This document shows positions 47,754-57,331 of a DNA stretch of 64,000 bases, one piece after another. The notes beneath the pieces are model-generated. The model saw only the letters and a list, made by a program, of their open reading frames with translations. It was not told the origin of the DNA and searched no databases. The stretch comes from Mycosarcoma maydis (taxonomy: Eukaryota; Basidiomycota; Ustilaginomycetes; Ustilaginales), in the NCBI RefSeq assembly GCF_000328475.2, contig NC_026480.1, positions 62,001-126,000 of the forward strand, given 5' to 3'. The position numbers and the translations under genes are program-made. The stretch's first letter is position 1, and every line of letters begins with the position of its first letter.

Positions 47754-49583
47754 TCATGATAAGTTAACTAGAGGCGCATTTACGTCTCACCCTCTCTCTC
47801 CGGGGAACGCTGTAATGGACAGGCGGACTTTTAGCCAAAGTTACAGACAGCTCCAAAATTGTAACGTAACTTTGTTCAATTGTGATTGTCTCTGGCAAAT
47901 TGTCACTCTGGAGCATGTTCGGCTTAAGCCACACAAACCGCGCAGCCAAACCAGCGCTAAGCGAGCGTCCGCTTAGAATTCCTCCTCGCCTCACCATCAG
48001 CTTCGGATGACCCATGTGGCGAGTTCATAGCAACACACTCTCTTGACCACTCTGAGCATGCCTAGACAGTGACATGTAAGTGTAGATGTGTCAACCGGCG
48101 AGCGACAACAACATGTGCCGAACTCCGGTCCTGTCAAGAGTAGCTTCGATACTGTAAGGAGTCGTCCACCGGATTTGAATTTGGTGGGTTCACGCCTTGT
48201 TTTGAACACATCCCTGTGGCTACCATAGACGCAACCAATCACACAAAGCAACAACACGCTTACACTCGCAAGGTGACGGCATAATACTGGACACCACCCA
48301 TTGGCGATGGTCTCCGCAAAGAATCGCCAAATGAAATCCAGAAGGCGCGGTTGCATGGAACGAGAAAGTTTGCAGCGACTCTACCACAAGGTTCGTTCCG
48401 ATTCGACTCTGCGCCTTCAAGCCACACTTAGGTGAAAGATTCACGATTGTCCGAGCAAGCTTGGTCTAGAAAGAGTGCGCCGGTGAAGGTAATAAGCGAG
48501 CCTGTCTATCTCCCCGAAAATCCTCCGAAGAACCTGTGCTTGCATGGAAGAGCAAATTTTTCGTTTCGCTATGCAAACTCTCTGTTTCAGTTACCAAGCC
48601 TGTTCTCAACTCGAATTGGACATTTACAATGACTTACCAGGCGTCTACCGTACCGTTCTGCATCGCACTTTCATTTGGGCCAACTGGGGCACATGGCATC
48701 GGTGTTGACGAGCGATCTGCCAACCAAGAGCAGCACGACACGCGACGTCGAATTCCAGCGCTGTGCGACGATGTGCAGGCGGCAGACTACAGAGCCGAGC
48801 CGAGGGTTTTGTTTTCTTTGGTGCGCGTGCACAGGAGTTGCACCGAACTTGGTCCTTCGCTTACCGTCGCCACCCGAAAAGAATCGTAAATCACGAATTT
48901 TGCTACGTCACAAGGCTTCCTCTCGCTTCCGCTTTCTAAGCGAAATCGGAGGATCGCGTGGGTCACGCAATCGAGACTACGATCGGGATGTCTTGCCAGT
49001 GAACTCGATTGTCTGCCAAAGTCACAGGTGACAGGCGGTTGACTATGTCGACTCACGACTGTAATGTGGAGAACAACGCACCCCTCGGCATGATGCCGAT
49101 GTTGATGTAGCGCGGAAGAATTATCGGCGCAACTGCTGTTCAGCAACCATCGCGAATCACGAATGCCAACACGCAAGGTGGAATCGTGAATGCGACCGAG
49201 ACCGTCAGCTAGTGCGCACTCGTGTTCCGCGTTAAACCTTCCGTCCCCACGCCAGATCGTGTGACCTGCTCCCACGCCAAACCTAAATACACGAGACGCA
49301 CGCCATCTTCGCCCGCAACGCTGAAAAGCCAATCAAGCGTGTCAATCATGAATGTGTGACAAAGGAGGAGCCCCGCTTCGTCTCGGCAGACACGCCGGTC
49401 AATCAAATGAACATCACAGTTCTAGATGCATCGAGATCACGCGACGACAACACCAAACAAGTGTTTCCATCTAGACCTTTACTGCTTTCGCCGCACGCAC
49501 AAGCTTTTGAACGCGCGAGTGTGTTGCACCACTCACACTGCAATCTGTCCATCTCGCGTAACAGCAATCGTGAATGCTAGCTC

Positions 49584-51869
49584 TTAACCCGACGCGGTGC
49601 TCCAAACCCTAACCACACCATCAGCGCCAGCACTGACCATCTCACCCGGATCCTGCGGATGGAACTCAACCCACAGGACCGGCCTACGCCTTGCCTCTTC
49701 GCCCTCCTTGGCCCCCACGCGCACACTTTCGCCACTGACCATATCCCATCCGACCAATCTTCCGCGCTCATCTCCTATCACTATTCCCTCTTCGTCAGCC
49801 CCAAAGACCGCTCTACATCTATACTCTTGGTGCTGATGACCCTGGTAACTTTGTAATAACGTTCCGTCTCTTGTGTCCAACAGCCTCAGAGTGGAATCGA
49901 GTGTTGCCACCAGCATCGACGTTTCCAATTTCGACGGAGCGATACTAGTCACCGCTGCAGGGAAAGTGTCGCTTTTCAGCTGGCCCGCTCGAACGTCGTA
50001 AGTTCGGACGACGCCGTCGACGCAACCAGAATAGATCTTGGCTTGTGAAACGCTGAGAGAAGTGATAGCGTCTGTGGCTTCTCTGAGCTCCATGATAGGC
50101 TTCCACGATCCTTGAGCCCTTAGATCGTATACCCTTACCACGCCGTCCCACCCAGCAGCTACGATAACACTTCCATCTCCGTCATTGCCTGCAAATCTCA
50201 CATCGTTAATCTTGCCGCTATGCCCGCTAAACCTCCTCACCACGCTGGAAGCGGAGACGTCCCATACGTACAGCGATTTGTCTAGTCCTGCCGAAACGAA
50301 GCGCGAATTGTCTGCGCACACGTCCAGCGCATGTACAGCGTAGTTGTGCTCTGTATACGTCGAAATGGGTTGCGAGTCGTGAGCCGGCGAGCCAACATTC
50401 CATAGTTTCACGGTACGATCCGTGGAGCCGGTGAGCAGGTATCGTCCGGTAGAGCTGTACCGTGCCACGTTGATCGGTGCTTTATGCGCGCCTTCGAACG
50501 ACTTTTTGAGCAAAGTGGGCAATTTGACTGAGCTCGACAGGGATACGACGTGACGTGGATTGCGGCGAGGGGAGGAGCTCGACTCACCTGGCTGGTGCGA
50601 GTGAAGCGCACGGGTGAACCAGTAATGGCTCGTTTTGCTGTTCGATTCAGACTCAAAGCCCGAAGATGCTGAAGCGGTGGGAGGATTCGAGATGATCGAT
50701 GGATCCAATCCCTGCGCCCGTTGAGCACGCTCCCAATCACTGTCCATCTCCCACTTGCCCAACGCATGCTTGAGTATCGCATCGAACCGACAGCGTCTGG
50801 CTGTGTCCTGTTGCGCCTCCCACATCTCGTTGTCATCCCTCCCTGTCCGCGCATTGGCTTCACATCCAACCGACAATCCTAGCTCATCCAAACCTTCACC
50901 AAAATCCACCCAGCGCATCTCGTCCTCCGCCAGCCCGACATACGCCTTGGCTGCTCTTTCATCCGCTGGCGTCTCGCCCGCACGTTTCGCCAGCGTCGCT
51001 CTGAACTTGGCTTCGGCCGTTCTCCTTGCCGCGATTGTCTTTTCGTTTGCCGACTTTCGCGGTGGTCCCTGTAGTGACTGTTCCAGGCCCGGATTGGTCG
51101 CTAGCTGTTTTTCCACAGCGTGCGACGGCAGCAGGATGAACGATCGAGTGTGAAGCAGGTGTGGAGACGTGGACAGAACCGCACGAGGCAACGAATTGAG
51201 AAGGCAGAGTTCATTGCTCGAGATGCAGAAACGGATGGCAATGGATTGGAGCGTGTCTGTTTTGCCTAGATAGTATTGTCGTGTTGCACCGTTATCGCGG
51301 GCAGTCGAGCTGGAGGTACAAGAGGACGCGCCAGTGGTGTTGTGAGGATCAACTTTTCGTCGGTGCGAAATGAGCTTAGAGCTCGACTCTGAATCGTCCG
51401 CGGTGAGAGCGTCGGCGGGATGGGCAGAAACGTCGACTTCTGCGCCAGCACAACTCTTTGATGCTTGTCTCGTCAACAGCGAGGGTTGTTTTCCGGTCGG
51501 TTTCACTTTTTCTTGCTCGCTCTCCGTGTCCTCTTCCACTACAAACTTTCCAGAGACATCCTCTTCCCCTTTCGACTCGCTATATGGCGGTGGTGGAATA
51601 CGCTCTTGCTCTTTCGCTTGCTCTCTATCAAGCAGAGCTTGAACATCAAACAGCACATCGCCCTTTCGCGTAACGTCGTTTCTCGGACCCTTGCGAAACG
51701 CAGCAGTGGCATCCTCGCATATCGGACAGAACGTTACCAGTCTCGGGTTCGAAGTCAAGCAGGTACTGCATACGGAGCGTGAGCAGCATCCGTGTACGTA
51801 CACTGAAGCAGGCTTGACATTTGCTGGGATGGTTGATGAACACGCTAAACAGAGGTACTGCTGTTGCAT
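49584..51869 (-). CDS. Zinc-finger / LysM protein fused to a WDR83 (MORG1)-type WD40 propeller
   Basis: 761 residues from ATG 51867-51869; the frame runs on upstream to a TTG that was not used. Residues 7-51 hold a Cys/His cluster (C7, C10, H26, C28/C29, C34, C37, C48, C51) like a small zinc ribbon or degenerate RING. Residues about 195-250 are a LysM-type fold (YYLGKTDTLQSIAIRF...LCLLNSLP...FILLPS). The next part (CRFDAILKHALGKWEMDSDW) is known from intracellular fungal LysM proteins. From about 455 to the end lie seven WD40 repeats matching WDR83: GAHKAPINVARYSSTGRYLLTGSTDRTVKLW, then VDGVVRTYDVRAGQL and LDSTLRLLDTRDGTLLQSYQGH. WDR83 is a ~310-residue MAPK and splicing scaffold by itself, and the part here has just that length, so the gene looks like a true fusion. 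Confidence 0.82.
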   Translation of the reverse strand: MQQQYLCLACSSTIPANVKPASVYVHGCCSRSVCSTCLTSNPRLVTFCPICEDATAAFRKGPRNDVTRKGDVLFDVQALLDREQAKEQERIPPPPYSESKGEEDVSGKFVVEEDTESEQEKVKPTGKQPSLLTRQASKSCAGAEVDVSAHPADALTADDSESSSKLISHRRKVDPHNTTGASSCTSSSTARDNGATRQYYLGKTDTLQSIAIRFCISSNELCLLNSLPRAVLSTSPHLLHTRSFILLPSHAVEKQLATNPGLEQSLQGPPRKSANEKTIAARRTAEAKFRATLAKRAGETPADERAAKAYVGLAEDEMRWVDFGEGLDELGLSVGCEANARTGRDDNEMWEAQQDTARRCRFDAILKHALGKWEMDSDWERAQRAQGLDPSIISNPPTASASSGFESESNSKTSHYWFTRALHSHQPGESSSSPRRNPRHVVSLSSSVKLPTLLKKSFEGAHKAPINVARYSSTGRYLLTGSTDRTVKLWNVGSPAHDSQPISTYTEHNYAVHALDVCADNSRFVSAGLDKSLYVWDVSASSVVRRFSGHSGKINDVRFAGNDGDGSVIVAAGWDGVVRVYDLRAQGSWKPIMELREATDAITSLSVSQAKIYSGCVDGVVRTYDVRAGQLKSDTFPAAVTSIAPSKLETSMLVATLDSTLRLLDTRDGTLLQSYQGHQHQEYRCRAVFGADEEGIVIGDERGRLVGWDMVSGESVRVGAKEGEEARRRPVLWVEFHPQDPGEMVSAGADGVVRVWSTASG

Positions 51870-52415
51870 GGTTTCTCGCTTCTTCCACCGGTGGAGATGA
51901 GGTTTGATTCTTTCGAGACCTTGTCGATTTTGAATGCGAATTCGCAGGGTGAAGACGTGGGTGCAGCGCGTAGCTGATTGAGCGCAGTCAGGAGCTATTT
52001 GCTCGAGCTTCAAGTGATCGATGCAGCGAAGGGAGAGTATCGAGCGATATGGTGAATGTGCAAGGTGGCGAGACGCTGTGAGAAATCAGGGTCTTGCGCA
52101 TGCAGCTGTTCTCGCGCGCGCCTGATACAAAGAAAAGAGCGGCGTGCAGCACTCACCACTTACAGGTGGCCAACGAGCCGTTCAATCGTAAATCGTAAAT
52201 CGTGAATCGTGAATCGTGAATCGTGAATCTAGGATCGTGAATGTGGAGGCTCAAATCACTTAAACAACATACTCTACTAGCCACATCAACAACACACGAC
52301 AGCAGCGAAAGTCACGGGTATCACGACTTGTGTCACACTGTTCCCATTCGTGATTGGATCAGACTGCGACGATGCATTCTTGATTGTCAGCAGACCATAG
52401 CATGTCGGTGATATG
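51870..52415. promoter_or_regulatory. Tandem intergenic region, SDS22 3' end to fusion gene start
   Basis: 546 bases with a heptamer array (52184-52229, with one more unit to 52243) and a single ATTCGTGATT near 52348. No gene is seen. Confidence 0.5.
52184..52243. repeat. AATCGTG heptamer array
   Basis: Two AATCGTA units are followed by four AATCGTG units and one separated copy. Confidence 0.9.
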
Positions 52416-53675
52416 TCAGCGAATAAAAGTAGCATCAATCTGCTTGAGCTGCGGCAGCAACAACTTGAGCTTCCTCCTATACGCCGCTCCTTCCTTCCTC
52501 ATCCCCGGATTGCCCTCCAAATACACTGTCTCCAACGCGGGCATCTTAGTCTCTCCCAGCTCCTTATCCAAACCATTTAGATCCGTAATCTTGTTATCAT
52601 TCGCCCAAAACTCCTGCAACAGACTCAGATGTCCCACGTTCTCCACCTTCTCAATCATGTTGGCTCCCACATCCAGCGTTGTCAGTTTGACATTGTGTTG
52701 CAAGCCTTCGAGTTTGGTCAAACCGTTGTGCGAGATGTACAGCTCTTGCAAGTTGACGAGCTTTTCGAGGCCTTCGAGCTTGGTGATTCGGTTCGACTGG
52801 ATTGAGAGCACACGAAGATTGGTAAGGGTTTCGAGTCCCTGGAGGGAGGTGATTTTGTTCTTACCCAACCAGAGCTGTGTCAGATTGGTGAGGTGTGCAA
52901 AGTTTTCGATGGTTCGCAATCGATTGCCTCCCAGTTCCAAGCTCTGCAGCGAGCTGGCGATGGGACCTTGAAAATCGTCAGGCCGCACGCGCGAGATCTT
53001 GTTTTGCACAAAGTAGATGGTCTTGCATTGTCCCAAGTGCGAGATGTTGGAAATGTGATGGATGTTGTTGAACGACAGATCGAGCGATTCGAGTTTTGTC
53101 AACTCGTCCAAGCCCGAGATTTTTTCAATGCTATTGTCGTACAGGTCCAAATCTTGGAGCTCGGTAAGAATTCCGATGTCTTTCGATCGGATCTTGGTGA
53201 GTAGATTTTGGCGCAGACAAAGCCGTTTGAGTGAAGGAGCGAAACGTTGCAGACCGAGACGCTTGGTGGTGGTAAGACGAAGGTGTCCGAGATCGAGCAC
53301 TTCTTCCGTATCAGGGTACTGTGCGAGTAGTTCCGAATCGTCCGGGATATCATCTGCTTGCGTATCTACACTGTTATGTGGTCCGCCGCTATGGTCTACC
53401 CTGACCGAGCCGTACTGGACGATACCACGCGTGATGCCGTTATTAGCAGGTTCCGGATCGTCAGCTGCGCTCGATGGCCCCGCTTCGTCTTCCGTCTGAG
53501 GATCTTCTACTTGGTCAGCCGCATTTGCATCGTTGTTGTCGTCCGAGTCCGAATCGTCTGCGTTCGACTGACGCAGCTCGGATGAGAGCGTGGGTGCACG
53601 TGGAAGCTCGTCGACAATCTGCACCTTGGCCTCGAATTCAACTGCCGACGATGCGACAGCGGTAGAATCGGACAT
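52416..53675 (-). CDS. SDS22: Protein phosphatase 1 regulatory subunit SDS22
   Basis: 419 residues from ATG 53673-53675; the longer frame upstream begins with TTG. An acidic N-terminal region (about 1-125) is followed by about eleven 22-residue leucine-rich repeats of the SDS22 type, for example LDLYDNSIEKISGLDELTKL, LDLSFNNIHHISNISHLGQC, LWLGKNKITSLQGLETLTNL and LSIQSNRITKLEGLEKLVNL. The last part (LETVYLEGNPGMRKEGAAYRRKLKLLLPQLKQIDATFIR) is the conserved SDS22 cap. SDS22 binds the catalytic subunit of PP1 and controls its maturation and role in mitosis. Length, repeat number and cap all fit. Single exon. Confidence 0.95.
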   Translation of the reverse strand: MSDSTAVASSAVEFEAKVQIVDELPRAPTLSSELRQSNADDSDSDDNNDANAADQVEDPQTEDEAGPSSAADDPEPANNGITRGIVQYGSVRVDHSGGPHNSVDTQADDIPDDSELLAQYPDTEEVLDLGHLRLTTTKRLGLQRFAPSLKRLCLRQNLLTKIRSKDIGILTELQDLDLYDNSIEKISGLDELTKLESLDLSFNNIHHISNISHLGQCKTIYFVQNKISRVRPDDFQGPIASSLQSLELGGNRLRTIENFAHLTNLTQLWLGKNKITSLQGLETLTNLRVLSIQSNRITKLEGLEKLVNLQELYISHNGLTKLEGLQHNVKLTTLDVGANMIEKVENVGHLSLLQEFWANDNKITDLNGLDKELGETKMPALETVYLEGNPGMRKEGAAYRRKLKLLLPQLKQIDATFIR

Positions 53676-54225
53676 GTCAAGAGAGGGCTCTTTTGTCACC
53701 AAGCCTTGGCACACGGGCAAAGATTGGCTTGATGTTGGTGGCAGCGAAGAAAGTATTGAAAGAAATCCAGAGTGGTCCAAGCACCAAGCTCGTATTTCTT
53801 GGCGAGAAACGCGCAGTTGCTGCTCAGTTTTGCATCCAGCGCCCAAATTCAAGCCATCCAAATTCAAGCCGCGGAGCAGCCAACGCGTGGCGCTGGCTCA
53901 AATCCGATTCACGATTAAAACGAGTCGTGAGTTTCAGCCAGTTCTTAATCACGAATGACGAATTCGCCATGAACTAACGCACAAAACGACAATCACAAAC
54001 ACGAACTGTCTAGCAACTACAAGATGAAGGCCAACACTCCCAGCATCGGCACGGACACGTACGGCGGCAGACTGAGAAGTGTGATGTAAAAGCCAAGCGG
54101 GGTATACAGTTGAATTAAGCAGCAAAACCACTGACCGTCAAGCCGACAAAGAAATGCTATAAAGGAAGAATGAGAAAAGAATTTCCGGGGTCACGATACT
54201 ACAGCTTATCCCAGGCTGATATCCA
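53676..54225. promoter_or_regulatory. Tandem intergenic region, SUR2 3' end to SDS22 start
   Basis: 550 bases; heptamer units in mixed orientation at 53904-53955. No gene is seen. Confidence 0.5.
53904..53955. repeat. Loose cluster of CACGA-type units
   Basis: GATTCACGATT, GAGTCGTGAG and AATCACGAATGACGA within about 50 bases upstream of SDS22. Confidence 0.75.
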
Positions 54226-55401
54226 CTAGTCGTCCGTGGACGAACCTGCTTTGGCAACGTACGACCGCTTACTGGATGTTACGAATGGATCCTTGGTGTT
54301 ATTGACGATCTCTGCTGGAGTTACGTCCTTGCCGCTGAGCTGGGGTAATGGTGTCGACGAGCCGTTGACCTTGGCGTCGACTGCCGCTGCCGAACTCTTC
54401 TCGGCGGCGCGCTTCTGCTCTGCGAGCTTTTTCATCTTCTGGAACTTGTCCGCGGAAATGCGCGTGCCGAAGAGCACGTCAAAGTGGACAAAGAAGGGCT
54501 GCGAGTAGTTGTAGCGCAAGCCTGTCATTTGGTGATGTACATCGTGGTACTCGGCACAGTTGGGGAAGAGTATGTGGAGGGGGTCGAGGTACCAGGGGAA
54601 TGCATATCCGCCGTGATCGGCGACGGTTTTAAGGGTGGAAAAGGTGAAGAGTAGAATGCCTTGACGAACCGTCATGAGCGCAGCAGCGTGTGAGATGGCA
54701 GCGCCTGCCGAGTCGAGCAGTAGACCTTCGACGGGATGGTTGTAGAGCGCGCCAAAGGCGTAAGGTACGTAGAGCCGGTGGTGGTGCGAGTGAAAGTGGC
54801 GGTACAGAAAACGGCTTTCGTGGAAGAGGCGATGCAAGGTGTACTGCCATGCATCCATGACAAAGAAGGCGAACCAGAGCTGAGCTGTGGGGATGCCCCA
54901 CCAGTACAGCCACCAGGCTGCTGAAAGGGCGTCCTGGCTTGCGAAAAGCAGCTTGGTCGTAGCAGGCTCCAGTGATACGCCAAGCAGCTTGGTTGTGGTG
55001 GAGCGGAGGAAGGCGGCGATGTCAAGAATCTTGGCTGGATGATCGGCAAACGTCTGTTCAAGTCCGACCGAGTCGTCATCGAGGAGCAAGACACCAAACA
55101 CGGTTTGAATGATCTGCTGCACCACCACCATGACAATTACGCGCGTTACGCCGACCCGATTCCGCTTGGTGACTTCTTCTGATTCGTGCAAGCGGTACTT
55201 TTCTGTGAATGGCAGCTGAAGCGTGTCAAGTGCATGGTAAAAGAGAGAGGCGACCCAGTAGATGATGATGGGCAGTGCTAAGGAGAGGTACTTGTCCGAG
55301 ATGCCTGGGACGACGCTTGGCTGGGGCTGAAAGTAAAAGGGCGTCTGGTTGAGTTTGGCGAGCCCAGACGTGGCTGTCGTGGCGTTGGCAAATGCGATCA
55401 T
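54226..55401 (-). CDS. SUR2: Sphinganine C4-hydroxylase
   Basis: 391 residues, ATG 55399-55401. It belongs to the di-iron fatty acid hydroxylase/sterol desaturase superfamily. The three histidine boxes are seen as HRLFH (190-194), HSHHH (204-208) and HDVHH (286-290), the last in the motif CAEYHDVHHQMTG typical of SUR2. Membrane segments flank them (about 40-60, 86-105, 163-185 and 245-260). It adds the C4 hydroxyl to dihydrosphingosine in the ER to make phytosphingosine, the main long-chain base of fungal sphingolipids. The C-terminal ~60 residues are polar and Lys/Ser-rich, longer than in yeast. Single exon. Confidence 0.93.
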   Translation of the reverse strand: MIAFANATTATSGLAKLNQTPFYFQPQPSVVPGISDKYLSLALPIIIYWVASLFYHALDTLQLPFTEKYRLHESEEVTKRNRVGVTRVIVMVVVQQIIQTVFGVLLLDDDSVGLEQTFADHPAKILDIAAFLRSTTTKLLGVSLEPATTKLLFASQDALSAAWWLYWWGIPTAQLWFAFFVMDAWQYTLHRLFHESRFLYRHFHSHHHRLYVPYAFGALYNHPVEGLLLDSAGAAISHAAALMTVRQGILLFTFSTLKTVADHGGYAFPWYLDPLHILFPNCAEYHDVHHQMTGLRYNYSQPFFVHFDVLFGTRISADKFQKMKKLAEQKRAAEKSSAAAVDAKVNGSSTPLPQLSGKDVTPAEIVNNTKDPFVTSSKRSYVAKAGSSTDD

Positions 55402-55710
55402 GACGGGCTGACCCGAGTGAAGTGATGTGGTGTCGAGTGCTGGGACTGGTCAATAATGGTGGTTACGCTACTACTACTGTTCTTGCGCTGGTGCACAGAA
55501 CAGCCAGTTGTCAGAGCGAGCTCTCTTCGGTTGAAGAGCGCGAGGTGGAGTGTGGCGTGCGAGAATTAGCGCTGGCTTTTATGGTGATGCGCACTGCTAG
55601 TGATCAGAAACGATATTGGTGGCGCGGCGATGCCGGAGGTAAGAAAGCAAGTTGGTTGACTGGAAACAACATTCACGATAGACTGCCAAGGATGAAAGAC
55701 AAAGCTTAGT

Positions 55711-55760
55711 TTGCGGTTGCGGTTGCGGTTGCGGTTGCGGTTGCCGTTGGGGTTGCGGTT
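55711..55760. repeat. GGTTGC hexanucleotide array
   Basis: Five exact GGTTGC units followed by three degenerate ones. Confidence 0.9.
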
Positions 55761-55775
55761 TGGCCTTTCCACAGG

Positions 55776-55880
55776 TTCACGGTTCCATTCACGATTCGTG
55801 ATTGTGTGGCGTGTTACAATCACGATTGCAGTACTGACTCACACGATTCGTGATTCGGGATGCTTGGTGATTCGTGATTT
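55776..55880. repeat. Cluster of CACGA-type units in both orientations
   Basis: ATTCACGATTCGTGATTG, AATCACGATTG, CACGATTCGTGATTC and GATTCGTGATTT in about 100 bases, mostly as back-to-back pairs. Confidence 0.8.
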
Positions 55881-57331
55881 TATAGGTAACCTAGTGAGTG
55901 TTACGTGAGTGTGTTGCCTAGTTCAGGGTTCAATCCACACTTGTCCGCCAACAAACACGGAAGAATCATGAATCGTGAGTTGCGTGATGTGTGTTGTCAC
56001 GTAAAAAAATTCTGAGCGGACGAACTCTCATGATTCACGATTTGAGCGTATTTGTGATTTGGGTGATCAACATTCAGGATTTGGCCGGCTGACAGCAGCC
56101 GGCGCAAACTTTTGTATACACATGCAAGATGGTATGCGTCTCGTCGATGTGTGCAGCTCATCGCGGGCCATTCGTTCGTTTTCGCTTTGTGTGATCTAGA
56201 CTACCAAACTGTGTGGTTGGCATGGCTCAAAGCTGCACACAACTCGTATCGGTCTTTCGGCACAGGCTTTTGGTATTTCCAGGCTTGAGATCGCTGATGT
56301 GATTGAATGTCGGTAAGCTTCACAAAAGCCGCAAGAGGAGCATGGAGCGTCGAGAGGTAATCTTGTCAGTCGTGAGTAACTAATCAGCTGAGTGAGCGGT
56401 GTCTTGGTTTCGCATTCCGAACATCGAAAGAAAACAAAACCTTCAGCTTGCAAGTCGTGAGTGTGAGTTGAAGCGATTCGCGCGGTTGCGCTCGGGCAGC
56501 GAACCGTGAATAGCGTGCCTCGTCCAGCACAAAGCGTGAACACGAAACATGCAAGACGAATTTCGTGACTCACGACTGGAACACGGAAGCGTGAACACGC
56601 AAGAGTTGTTGTTCATGTTAGACCGTTTGGTTATGCGAAACCAAATGCCAAGGTCGTTCTTCTCGTACGTTTGCGGGTCGTTCAGGCTGAGATAATTGCG
56701 AGGCGTTCGGGCTGGAACGGTTCCGTGATCGGGTACAGCAGCAGAACGCTCTCGCTCTCTGAAGCAAAATATTAATAAATTAATAATACACCAGCTAAAG
56801 TGAATGCGTTTGAACAGAATACAAGTGTGCGATGTGGGTCTGTATTGGATTCGTGATTCTGTTAATCCTGCGGCTGCTTTGAAATCAAGCACTTACCTTT
56901 GGAAGGGGTAATGGCAGCAGCAAAGAAGCAATCACAAATCTTGACCACAATAATCGTGAATGCCCCCCCAACCAACACACAGCCGCGCACCAACCGGAAA
57001 TTTACAAATACGAATCACGAATCTGTAGCCAACAAGTCACGTAGTTGGCAGGGCAGCAGCAGCTTCGTATCGGTCGTAAGAATTCGTGCGTGATTGATTG
57101 TCAACTCAAAGTTAGCAGAGAAAGCGACGAGTCTGAGTGGTGAAATCGCCCTCACCCAAATGCTGCCAACGTTGCTTTCACTTGGGAGGGCCAAAGCCAA
57201 TTCGAGTAATCTTCCAGCGCTTGTTCGACTTGGTCATCGTCGTCACGATCCTTCCTTCTGATTCTGCCCATCACGCTTTGCTCCCACGCTGTCGTCGTGT
57301 CCTCCTCACCTCACTTGGTCTTGCACTCGAC

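Larger units (their letters stand above)
47141..49583. promoter_or_regulatory. Long upstream region of the sugar transporter
   Basis: 2443 bases between the transporter start and the 3' end of the next minus-strand gene. No open frame here resembles a protein. It contains a TATA-like element near the transporter, a purine tract (47711-47753), a partial AAGTTAACT (47761-47769) and single heptamer units at about 48440, 48888, 49152, 49183 and 49567. Confidence 0.5.
55402..57331. promoter_or_regulatory. Divergent region, SUR2 / QCR2
   Basis: 1930 bases between divergent starts. Frames up to about 150 codons exist but none resembles a protein. The content is a GGTTGC hexamer array (55711-55760), a dense group of heptamer units (55776-55880) and further single units at about 55967, 56030, 56454, 56563, 56849, 56955 and 57010. 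Confidence 0.55.

Noticed and set aside
48787..49332. 181-codon minus-strand frame upstream of the sugar transporter
   Set aside because: It includes translated heptamer repeat units (IRDSRW-like) and has no domain; treated as chance.
55711..55760. GGTTGC array as an interstitial telomere
   Set aside because: The unit is not TTAGGG-like, and the array is short and between two housekeeping genes.
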